Below are positions 41,003-50,516 of a stretch of 64,000 bases of DNA, piece by piece. The translations under genes and the position numbers were made by a program. How positions within the stretch are numbered: the stretch's first letter is position 1; each line of letters opens with the position of its first letter. The notes below the pieces were generated by a model. That model was not told the DNA's origin and made no database searches. It saw only the letters and a list, made by a program, of their open reading frames with translations. Location: assembly GCA_963575745.1 (NCBI GenBank), contig CAUYUJ010021137.1, positions 149,501-213,500 on the forward strand. Reading direction: 5' to 3'. The DNA is from Prorocentrum cordatum (taxonomy: Eukaryota; Sar; Dinophyceae; Prorocentrales; Prorocentraceae).

Positions 41003-42244
41003 ATGGCCGCACCCTCCCTGACCGAGCTCCGGGGCATCTGGGACAAGGCGACTGTTCCGGCATATCTGCAGGAGTTCATGCTTCGGGACCCAGGAGCACA
41101 GGGAGGTGGCCTTGGCTTGGCGTCAGTGAGCGACTTTGCGAACTACTTCACGGCGCACGACAACAGGTACGAGCTGGAGATCCAGGACAAGATCCTGGAT
41201 AGCGAGGGCGAGAGCAAGTGCAAAGATAACGCCTTGGTCTGCGGCCGCATCCGCACTTCGTGGAAGTTGGCCAAGGCGGAGTTCGACAAGGCAGTCTCCC
41301 GCGTCTCGGACGACAGGGCCGACGCCGACTGGGACAGGCCTCTCCCGCAGGAGGAGGAGAGGCAGCGGGCTGGCGGCTTCGCTGCGGCCTACGACAACTT
41401 CTCCTTCAAGAGCGACCAGATGCCGATGCGCCCCCTGGTCTGCCACATGGTGCGGGAGTTCAAGTCGTCAGACCGGCACGTGTCCCTGACGGATACGAAG
41501 CGCATCCGGTCCGAGGCGCAGTTGAAGCCCGCCGCCCCTGCCACGACCACACCCTTGGGGCCGCGCGCGGCCCTGGTGACGGGAGGCGGGCCTGTGCTTC
41601 CACCAGCGCGCGCCCGCGAGTACCTGGCTGGCTTCTTGGAGTCGCACAGGCTCATGTGCATATCCTGGGCCATGGCTGGGGCGTCCGTGGTGGAGAGCCG
41701 CGTGGAGTGGGACAAGCCCAACAACGCCTGGAAGAAAGTGCGTCAGTGCCACCTGGACGAGGCGTTGGCGTACACGTGGTTCGTGCAGAGCAAGGCGCAG
41801 GAGTACGGCTTCTCGGCGCCGGGGTGCCTCGATTGGCCGGTGGCCAACGACCTCGCCACGAGGGCCGCCGCCAAGAAGCTCTTCCGCGAGGGCCATCCCT
41901 GGGGCGAGGCCGTGAAGGTGGCGAGGGAGAAGGAGTGCTTCCTCCGGCGGGGCATTGCCACGGACGACAAAGGCAGGTCCCGCGAGGTCAAGCCGGAGGG
42001 CGAGAAGGCCGCCGCGCCCTGGGCCACCGCTCCCGGCCCAGCGAGAGGCGTCAAGCGCCCCGCGAGTGGCGGCCAGGCGGCGGAGCCCCCGGCCAAGAAG
42101 AAGCATTGCCCGGACTTCAATTCGGCCAAGGGCTGCACGAAAAAGGAGAAGACTTGCCCGCGCAAGGCGGCCCACCGCTGCGCGAAGTGCCACCGCTGGA
42201 GGAACCACGGTGCGCACGAGTGCTACGCTGGCAAGAAGAAGTGA
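41003..42244 (+). CDS. Gag-like protein with C-terminal Cys/His zinc motif
   Basis: 413 aa from ATG 41003 (MAAPSLTELRGIWDKATVPA) to TGA 42242-42244. The body is helical and charged, with no enzyme motif. The last 46 residues hold a C-x8-C-x6-C-x5-H finger (C369, C378, C385, H391) followed by CAKCHRWRNHGAHEC, preceded by a basic stretch KRPASGGQAAEPPAKKKHC. A CCCH-type finger at the C-terminus directly before an enzyme-coding frame is the arrangement of retrotransposon gag or ORF1 products in dinoflagellates. The methyltransferase-like frame begins 21 bases after the stop. The SL relic upstream implies that this unit was mobilised from a trans-spliced transcript. Gag is an inference from layout; no protease, integrase or RT is adjacent. 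Confidence 0.65.
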   Translation: MAAPSLTELRGIWDKATVPAYLQEFMLRDPGAQGGGLGLASVSDFANYFTAHDNRYELEIQDKILDSEGESKCKDNALVCGRIRTSWKLAKAEFDKAVSRVSDDRADADWDRPLPQEEERQRAGGFAAAYDNFSFKSDQMPMRPLVCHMVREFKSSDRHVSLTDTKRIRSEAQLKPAAPATTTPLGPRAALVTGGGPVLPPARAREYLAGFLESHRLMCISWAMAGASVVESRVEWDKPNNAWKKVRQCHLDEALAYTWFVQSKAQEYGFSAPGCLDWPVANDLATRAAAKKLFREGHPWGEAVKVAREKECFLRRGIATDDKGRSREVKPEGEKAAAPWATAPGPARGVKRPASGGQAAEPPAKKKHCPDFNSAKGCTKKEKTCPRKAAHRCAKCHRWRNHGAHECYAGKKK

Positions 42245-42265
42245 GGGCCTGGGGCTTCAGAGACG

Positions 42266-43440
42266 ATGCTCGGAGAGCCGCGGGGGGGCGGAGACGTCGA
42301 TCTCGACGCTCCGTCGCTCGCTTCGGCCGTCCTGCTGACGACGTCGACACTGGGTCCCCGTCAAGGGACTACCGGGGTCGTGTCAGTGGAGCCGGAGAAG
42401 CTGGCCGGGGCGACCTCCAAGGCAGCCAGGGCACCGCCCGGCCGCAGCGTGGCCCTGGCCGCGGGGCCAGCTTCGCGACCAGATCCTCCTTGGAGGATAA
42501 CTGGCGCTGGGCGTCCTGGGGCTACGGGGTCGCGCGCTCCGGGTGCTCGGGTCTCCACGAGGTCCAGCGTTCTGTCTCCCTCGAGCCGCGTGCTGGTGAT
42601 ATCAGTGTGTGATGGAGTTGGCTCCTTGTTCGACGCATTCGAGTGCTTCACTCCGCTGATTCATATGGCCACGCTTGCGAGCGGGAGCAGAACCTCCGGG
42701 ATCTCGCCGTGAAGCGCTGGCCAGGCATGGGCCCGAGCGCAGACGCGGCGCAGCTCACGTTGGAGACCGTGGTTGCGAAGATCGACAGGGTGGCGCCCGA
42801 CCTGGTGCTCCTGGGGGGGTGCCCCCCGTGCCCGAGTCGGTCACGCTTGACGGGCGCTGCCAAGAGTTGCGAGGGCGAGAGGTCGGCGCCGCTGCGGACC
42901 TTCCTCCAGTTGCGGACTGGCATAGCCGACCACTGCCGCCGCGCAGGCCTGTGTTTCCGCTGGATGCTCGAGGAAGTGGCCATGATGTTTGCTGGTCACA
43001 GGGAGAAGATCTCGGAGTCCCTGGGTGCGCAGCCTGTGCTCGTCCACGCGGCCGACTTCGGCTACGTGCACCGGCCGCGCCTGTTCTGGGGCCTGGAAGC
43101 CACCGACTTCGAGTTCCTGTTCGCGACGCCCGTGGCGAACTGCATCGAGCTACACCGCCCGGGCAAACTCGCGCAGGGCCTGGCCGTGGCGCGGTGGACG
43201 GGTCCAGCGTGGCCGTTGTCATGGACGCCTCAAGGGGGCTACTCGCGGCCATTCCGGGGCCGCTCCGGCGGGCGCGCGCCGGCGGTGCCAGGAGCCAAGT
43301 TCGCCCCGACATGCGCCATGGGGCGCTTCCTGGCGTTCACAGACGCGTGGCCCCGCCCAGCAGACCGGCCGCCGCCTGCCAGCCAGGGCGACGATTTCGT
43401 CGTGCAAAGGTACCTCGATGATGGTCGTGGCGAGCCAACA
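42266..43440 (+). pseudogene. C5-cytosine DNA methyltransferase-like ORF with frame break near 42672
   Basis: First frame from ATG 42266 carries a low-complexity lead and then SAM-binding motif I (VISVCDGVGSLFDAFE) up to about 42670. The following sequence continues one frame over: ACEREQNLRDLAVKRWPG (motif II region), LLGGCPPCPSRS (motif IV with catalytic Pro-Cys), FRWMLEEVAMMFAG (motif VI; the usual ENV reads EEV), and DFGYVHRPRLFWG (motif VIII-like). The order and spacing are those of C5 cytosine methyltransferases, although the target-recognition and motif IX/X region is short or absent. The end runs into a foldback element at 43431. Cytosine methyltransferases captured by retrotransposons have been reported in Symbiodinium. 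The frame break may be real decay or an assembly error. Confidence 0.78.
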
Positions 43441-43560
43441 ACACACACCCATGCCCATATGGGGGATCGGAGAGGGCTCTGGGTGCGTGTTGTCGGATGG
43501 GGGTCCCCGCTCGAACGGGGGCGTTCCCCAGGGTCCGACAACCCGCACCCATACTGGCTT
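43431..43560. repeat. Nested hairpin element, family D, copy 2
   Basis: Shares CCAACAACACACACCCAT and GGGTGCGTGTTGTCGGATGG with 27996-28155 and keeps the inner inverted repeat (GTTGTCGGA with TCCGACAAC), with an extra CCCCGCTCGAACGGGG stem inserted. It overlaps the 3' end of the methyltransferase-like reading frame. Confidence 0.85.
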
Positions 43561-43639
43561 GATTTAGGGCGGATTTAGGTTGAGTCGGTTGAGTGTTTTT
43601 GTGTTTTGATGCCGACGACGATTGTAATGATGGTGGTTA

Positions 43640-43835
43640 GCAAATCGTAGCGCTGATGGTGGTGGCGATGGTGATGGTGATGATGGTGGTGCTCGTCACA
43701 TCCAGAATCACCATCATCACCATCACCATCATCACCATCACAACCGCCCTCACCATACCATCATCACCATCCCCATCATCATCATCACCATCCATACCAT
43801 CAGCATCGCCATCACCATCACCATCGTCGCACCAT
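43640..43835. repeat. GATGGT then CATCAC simple repeats
   Basis: Degenerate GGTGATGGT units switch to ATCACCATC units at about 43705, forming a loose inverted arrangement. Confidence 0.85.
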
Positions 43836-43841
43836 TGTGGT

Positions 43842-43859
43842 CCGTAGGACTTGGCTCAA
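43842..43859 (+). other. Relict spliced leader upstream of the hAT-like gene
   Basis: CCGTAGGACTTGGCTCAA keeps both ends of the SL (CCGTAG and TTGGCTCAA) with an internal 2-3 base loss, 4 bases before ATG 43864. Confidence 0.8.
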
Positions 43860-43863
43860 AATA

Positions 43864-46800
43864 ATGTCGTCGTCCGCTGGGGCGGTTTCCCCGAGCCCTC
43901 CAGCCTCGTCCTCTCCTTTGATTTCCCCGAGCCCTGCGGCCTCGTCCTCTCCTTTGATTTCCCCGAGCCATGCTTCCCCGAGCCCTGCTTCTTCTGCGAG
44001 CCGTGCGGCCTCGTCGAGAGCGGCCCCGTCGAGCAGCGCGGCCTCGGCGGCCTCGTCGAGGGCAGCTTCGCCAAGCCGTGGCAGCTGCGACAGCTCGGAC
44101 GCCGATGCTGACGCAGGGTCCGACGCCGACGGCGCCGACGGAGTTGCCGACGCAGCGGGCTCCGAAGAGGACAGCGGCTCCGACAGCGGCTCCGAAGAGG
44201 ACAGCGGCTCCAGCAGCGAGGCAGCCGCGGCTGCAAGAGCGAAGGCGAAGGCCGCCCCGAGCAAAGTAGTCGAGAAGTTCCCGCCTTCGTTGTCCATGAC
44301 CCTGGAGGAGCACGTCGCCAGCCACGACTACCCAGAGCACGTCTCCACCTGCGGCGCTTGCAAATTTTGGAAGAACAAGGAGAAGTGGAGCGCCTCGATG
44401 TCTGCGACGAATCCAGTAACACTGAAGAGTGAAACTTTGATAGGCTGCGTAGGTGGTAGATTTGCAGTCTGCTTGTTCTGCTCGGCGTTCAAGGGCGCTC
44501 GCTGCTATTCCACCATAGGCCGGGGATCCGCGAGTTTCCAGCGCAAGGAAAACCTCGTGCGCCATGCGCAGCGCGAGGAGCACCAGGCAGCAGAAGCGGC
44601 GTGGAAAGAGCGGGTTCGAGCGGAAGGTGCGCACCAGGGTCTCCCCGTGTCTGTGTTCCCCACAACGGCTGCATCAGCTGCAGCAGCTGCAACAGCCGTG
44701 GCGCCTGCGCCCGCCGTCGTCCGCAACGCCGACCAGCGCCCTGGTTGCCGCGCAGTGGTCGCCACCGTGCAATGTTGGAGACAACCAGTTCCTTCAGTAG
44801 TTTCGACGTGTGGCGGGATGCGTTCGTTGGGGGCGACCGCCAAGTTTTGGAGTCTAGTCGGCAGCGCCGAAGGCTGGTGACCACCATGGCTCAGCACGAG
44901 AAGATCATCACGCAGAGGATCCTCAAACATGGTGTTGTTTTTTGTTTGGCTGCGGACGGCCTCGACCGCACGTGCCAGGTCGAAATTGGCACCGTGCTGT
45001 GGTCGATCCCGAAGGCTTTGGACTGCCTCCCAAGCTACGGTCTCAAGGCAGGCTGGCTGGAACAGCTGGGCCCCAGAGGGCCCTGGATCGTGGATCGGGT
45101 GATCGGGATGCGGGAGTTCCCGCGGGGCATGGACTGCGACGGCATGGCTCCCATGCTGGAGGAGTGCGTCCGTCGCGCGTGCCAGACGGCAGGCGGGGAG
45201 CTGGACGGGGACTTGCACAAGCATGTGCGACAGGAGACTCGGGCATGATGCAGCGATGGGGCGGATCTACGTGTACCCCTGGCTGCAACAGCTACGTTCC
45301 CTGGGCTGGCGTTTCACGCGCGGGGCGAGTCACTCGCCCCAGAAGGTTCTGGCCAATTCGATGAAAGGAGACAGCGAAATAACGACCACAGACGAGCTGC
45401 TGGTAACGGGTAAGAAGCCGCCAAGTCTGGCCAAGTTCCTGACTACCTCCACCGTGTTCCGCAACGCACTCGGGGGGCAGCAGCTGGTGGAAGACGGCGC
45501 TGCGTCCGTCAAAAACTTCGGCTGGGCCCCCCAGCGTTTCAACAGTCGGGCGAGGCCCTCAGCACGGGAAAGTCGGCGTTGGGAAGTCATTTTCGATGCG
45601 CTCGGAGTGGGGTCCCAGGGGAAGGACAAAGATCGGCGCATTCTCGCCCGCCAGATTCTGGAAGGGCTCGGGGGCGAGAACAGTTCGCGCCTGCTCCTGG
45701 GGGGGTTGCTGGCCGACTTGAGCGCGGAGCACTACTCCTGGGTCGCCACCGGAGACAAGAGCAACCCCGACGCTGCCAGCGTTCAATCCAGGGCCGCCGC
45801 TTTCCTCTCCAAGCTGGATATATTGTTCGTCCAGGGGAATATTCTGGCCATCTCCAACACGTTTACTGGCGTCACCCTCAAGTTTCTGAAGGCCACGGAG
45901 CGGTTCGCGTGCGGCACTGGCGCCCAGACCGTTGGTATCGGCGATTGGAGCACGGAGCCCCGAGCCCGCGAAGCCGTCCACGCGGCTTTTCGACGAGTGG
46001 AGGGGATCGTGGCCAATGTGAAGGAGAACATGAAGCTATATCGGCCAGAGCATTCTTGGTTGCACGCCTTTACAGCCTTTCGCTTGCCTTCCCCCCTGTC
46101 CCTGTCTGCAACAGCAGAGCATGCAACAGAAGCCGAGGCCTGTTTGAAGCGCATCTGCCAGGCGGCAGACCTCCCCGAGCAGAAGGCAATCTCCCAGCTG
46201 CGGCAAATGTTGCCCCGTGCCGAGGTGCATCATCGAGACGGGGGCACCACGCGGCAGGCTTGGGACCGCGCTGCGGTGGAGTGGCCCGAGCTCCCCAGCG
46301 GCCGTCGCCTCGTGGAGCTCTTCCTTGTATGGGAAACGAGCACGGGCAACGTGGAGAGGCGATTCCGCCGTTTCTCGGAGGTGCATTGCCCCGAGAGGGC
46401 GCGGCTCCTTGACGCGTCCGTCGAGGAGCGCACGGTCGTGGACCAGGCGCCCTCCAGCAGGTTGCTGCGCACGTGGCTGGACGACAACGACGAGAGCAGC
46501 TCTGCCGCCAGTCGTTGGTACAGGCATGCGCTCAAGCTACATGAGGTCGCGCAGGGGAAGATCGTGCCGCTGAGGAGGGCCGAGAGGCGCGACAAGGGAA
46601 GCACGCGGGAGCCTGGGGCAGCACGTCGGACAGAGGTAGGCTTCGGGCGCAGGCGAGCAGCTGCCGTCGACGCCATGGCGGCCGCTTCCCCGAGCAAGCG
46701 CGCCCGCCTTCTCGCGGAGGGCGCCCCCGATCTCGCTGCGCTTGCTCAGGAGGCGGCCCAGGCGAGCGGCGCAGATCCAGTCGGGCCCGTTGCAAAAGTC

Positions 46801-47565
46801 GTCGCCGCCGTCGCCAAGCGGGAGGCCAAGATCCGAGAGCGCAATCTTGGATGGGCGAAGGCCGCCGCCAAGGCCAGGAGTACCCGAGAGAAGAAAGTCC
46901 TGCGCAGTGCCAGGCCAGCTGCGGGCCGTGACGCTTACTTGCTGCCCCCCCCCGCGCCCCGCTGGGCTCGTGCTGGCTCGCATGGTAGATGGGGGCGCTC
47001 GCAACAAGGCGCAGCGCTTGCGTTTCAAGGTGTTTCAGGACCCGGTGGACTTCCTGGACTATCTTGCCCGTCATACGGCCCAGGGGAAGAAGGGGAACGT
47101 AGTCTTGGTGCCAACAGCTGACACCGACTATTGCATCGCCGCCCAGATTGTAGCAGCGTTCACGGGAGCTTTTTTTTCACAACGCCGACTGACTTTGCAC
47201 GGGAGGATTCTCCAAAAGGCCTCCAGTACACGGAGAAGCTTCGGAACTCGAGCAAGAGCTACCACGTGGCTGTAACAGAGGCTCTCGCGGAAGGCCTGCC
47301 TACACTGCCCCACGTTTTGCGAGCGCTTGCCCAGACGCCGAGTGGGTGTGTGATCTATTACAAGAGCCCCAGGAAGCTCTGCAAGTTCTTCAAGAGGCAG
47401 GCCAATCCCCGCCGGGCGCAGCGAACTTGCGTGCTGTGCCGCTCGGGAGGAGAAGCGGGTGTCGACAGAGCCGTCAAACAGCTCTACAACAGCCCGAGGA
47501 ACTGGGTTCTGCGTTTCGACGCGACGGTCGCAGCACTGTGCCCAGGCACCAAGGCCGTGCCATAG
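43864..47565 (+). pseudogene. Decayed hAT-like transposase with BED-type finger
   Basis: Starts MSSSAGAVSPSPP, with a Ser/Pro/Asp-rich lead to about 44250. Then comes a C-x2-C...H-x4-H finger (CLFCSAFKGARCY, LVRHAQREEH) resembling BED fingers of hAT transposases. The next block, in another frame from about 44770, contains FCLAADGLDRTCQVEIGTVL, a plausible first catalytic Asp. The frame from about 45330 runs to 46940 and includes LPSGRRLVELFLVWETSTGN followed by VERRFRRFS, which resembles the hAT C-terminal dimerisation block. Two more frame changes (C-run about 46946; T-run about 47168) lead to a further domain ending at 47565 (PRNWVLRFDATVAALCPGTK). An in-frame TGA occurs near 45246. At least four breaks, so not functional as assembled. 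hAT assignment is moderate; the finger plus C-terminal motif is the main support. Confidence 0.6.
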
Positions 47566-48120
47566 TTTGTTGAAAAAGAGCGCCGCCCAACGTCGTCCGA
47601 CCTTACCTCCCCCCCTGCGCCCCTCAGTGGGCGCCGCTGCCGCGGGCGGCGCTGCCCGCCGCTGGGGGCCTGAAGGTCGCCGATGGGGGGGGGCTGCTGT
47701 TGCCCGTGGCGGCGGTTGTCGGCGGCGAGGGTGGGAGGGTGGGGGCGGGAAGCATCGGGCGCCCAGGGCCGCCCTCAGGAGGAGGGGGATGAGGGGGGTG
47801 ATGGGGCTGAAGGAGGAGGGGGGAGCAGGACGAGGCAGGAGTGGCGACGAGGCCGTCTTCCACCGCACTTGTCCAGCCCAGCCCCCAGTCCACCTACGTG
47901 TTCGCGTGCATGCGAGCGATCTCCATCGAAACCTCCAGAGCGATGATTCCCCCCCCTTTTGCCGCAGCTGAGACAGTTCAACCTTCCCATCCCCATCGAA
48001 ACCTCTGCAGTGATCTCATCCGAAAACTTTGGGGATCTCTCTCTCCCTCTCTGTCTCCCTCGTCTCCGCAGCTGCCGGCTCGACTCCCTGCCCTGCCCGC
48101 GCGCCGCGCGCGCGCTGGCA
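47566..48120. other. Spacer upstream of the 48-kb gene
   Basis: GC-rich, with a duplicated short segment CCATCGAAACCTC at about 47922 and 47994. No gene is supported. Confidence 0.45.
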
Positions 48121-50516
48121 ATGATGGGCGAGGGCGCCAAGGGCAAGGGCAACGACGCGCGCAAGGGCAAGGGCAAAGGGCGCCAGGTCAGACCAGCCAA
48201 ATCTGGGCTAGCTGTAGTACCCCCCCCCGTCTGATAAGAGCTCCCATGGAGCTCTAACATGCCAGGTTAGAGCTCCCATGGGGCTCTAACATGGCAGATT
48301 AGATGATGTTAGAGCTACATTGGAGCTCTAACATGCCATGTGAGAGCTCACCTGGAGCTCTAACATGGCATGCTACATGATATTAGAGCTCACAGGGAGC
48401 TGTAACATGCCATGTTAGAGCTCCCAGGGAGCTCTAACATGCCATGTTAGAGCTCCCTGGGAGCTCTAACATAGCATGTTAAAGGGTGTTAGAGCTCCAT
48501 TGGAGCTCTAACATACCATGTTAGAGCTCCCATGGAGATCTAACATGGCATGCTAGAGGATGGCAGAGCTCCCATCTTCAGGTCGACACCTGGGAGTACT
48601 TGCACAACCAGCGCAAAGGCTTGCGGAGCCAGAGGGAGCGGTGCGAGTTGAATATAAAGTTAGCGCGTCAGGAGGGCGAACACGATGAGGCGTTGGATCA
48701 TGAGCGCCGCCTGCGCTGGGTCCAACATAAGCAGCAGCAGTTGGACAATGACGGCATGATGATCTTCGGCCGCCCAGGAGTCTGGGAGGGCCAGGAGAGA
48801 CCCTACGGATGCCTGGACGCGACCGCACGCAGGCAGTTGAGCGATGAGGAGATCAGGTGGAACACTCAGATGATAGACTGGGAGCGTCGGAACCCGCCAG
48901 GGGCGACTGGGATCGAAGACTGTGCACGGTACCGCTGGGATCTGCAGCGGTGGGTGAGGCAGCAGCGGCGCCTGTCAAACGCCCAGAGTCGCCAGAGAGA
49001 GGCGTCGCCGCGCCAGCGCCAGTTGGCTGCAACAGCGTCAAGCAGGCGGCGAGAGGCAGCAACAGCTCGTGAGGGCGCAGGCGCTAGTGGCCCGCCGATG
49101 GCGGCGAGGAGCGGGCTCAGGCTGACGGAGCTTCCGTCGGGGGCCGACAGAACGCGGGCCCAGGCCGAGCAGCCGGGTGATCCGCACCACGCGATTGTGA
49201 TCTCCGACAGCGACTCCCCCCGAGAGGCTGGTGACCGTACCCGCAGAGGCAGAGAGCGCACCCGCAGCACGGCGCGGGATGCTCCTGTCACGGCACGGAC
49301 ACGGCCAGAAAGCCATGCACGGCGCGGGATGGGTGCTCCTCTCACATCTCCGCGTCGGCAGGAGGAGGATGATTGGAGACAAAAGACTCCGTGGGCCAAG
49401 CGCGCGCAAGCGAAGAGGGTCAGTGACGCGCCCGCGGAGGGCCAGCCTCTTCCGAAACGGATGCCCGCCCGCCCGCCCCCGCCACGGCCAATCGATTTAT
49501 CGGGCAGGGTCGTGCCGCCGCCGCCGATGACGAGAGAGCAGCTGCGACAAGAGGCGGACCACTACAAGCCCGAGCCAGAGCGAGCGCGGCAGGGACACAT
49601 GGAGGCTGAGCGGCGCCAGCTCTTATCCCAGGCTCCACGTGGGTCAGCCACACGGGCGACGACGGTTCCTGCCGCCATGAAGCACAGCGAGGAGCCCATC
49701 GAGCGCGGGAAACTTCTTAAGCGGCAGGCGGAACAGACGACGAATGCCCGCATAGCTGCAAGAGCCAAGGCAGCCTCCCCACTACGTGCAAAGGTCGGTC
49801 AGACGGCGGAGCAGTCCAAAGGTTACAGGTCCATCGCCAAGTTGCCCCCCGAGGAGGCCGCAGTCGTCGAGCAGAGCAAGCCGAAGCGCCTTCCACCCTT
49901 TGTTTTGTCGTCCCCGCACGAGGCCATTCCCGTGTTCCACAAGGACTGGACGTTGGTCGAGGGTACAGCGTCGGACCCCGACAATTTCGTTCTGGAGTTA
50001 AAGCTGCGGGGAGAGAGGAACAATCTGATACATGAGTACCTCCTAGCCGGCTTCCCCGCGTGGTACCCGAGCTCGGGGAACTCCATGTGGCCTCTGGCGC
50101 GGTCGCACGACTGCTGCACCTTTCACCCCTATCGAAGCTGTAACAGCGGAAGCGGGCCCTGGCTGCGTCGTGAAGGAGGCGCCCACCGTGCAGAAAGGAG
50201 ACATCGTCTTCTGCCTGGTGCAACCGCAGCACCAATACTACGCGCACGTTGTGATCAAGGCAGAATGGGACTTCCACAGGCGCGAGTACAAGTACTGGAT
50301 CGGCGGCATGAGGCAGAACATCAATGGCTATTGTTTCAGGGAGCACATCTTCGGGATCCTCGTGGACGTGCAGGTGCAGTACCATGGCAACTACTACAGT
50401 CGCCCGCACCCAAAAACGCTGTACGACAGAGTCGCGCCCATGTATTACACGCACCCTGACGAGGCAAAGCAACTCTCTGAGCCTCGGTGGGACCAGCCCG
50501 CGTCTGGGAGCAGCTG
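48121..50516 (+). CDS. Lys/Arg-rich two-exon protein with conserved C-terminal domain, one frame break
   Basis: Exon 1 48121-48186 (MMGEGAKGKGNDARKGKGKG) joins in phase 0 to exon 2 from 48582 (VDTWEYLHNQRKGLRSQRER). A long charged coiled-coil-like and disordered region follows to about residue 440. Protein-like sequence (VFHKDWTLVEGTASDPDNFV, LIHEYLLAGFPAWYPSSGNS) continues to about 50100. The C-terminal domain is in another frame: VQKGDIVFCLVQPQHQYYAH, KYWIGGMRQNINGYCFREHI, FGILVDVQVQYHGNYY, ending at TGA 50514-50516. I know that last domain only from uncharacterised dinoflagellate proteins; a compact beta-rich fold is likely. The break lies between about 50060 and 50150 and could be an unrecognised intron, an indel or an error. 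Confidence 0.55.
48187..48581 (+). other. Intron filled by a palindromic array
   Basis: Donor GCGCCAG|GTCAGACC, acceptor ATCTTCAG|GTCGAC, 395 bp. Bases 48238-48560 are family A palindromes, so most of the intron would fold on itself. The join preserves frame and links two protein-like segments. Confidence 0.55.
48238..48572. repeat. Palindromic array, family A, block 1
   Basis: Units with arms TTAGAGCTCC and GGAGCTCTAA, variable centres (CATGG, CATTGG, CAGG) and CATG-containing linkers. About ten units. Confidence 0.92.
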
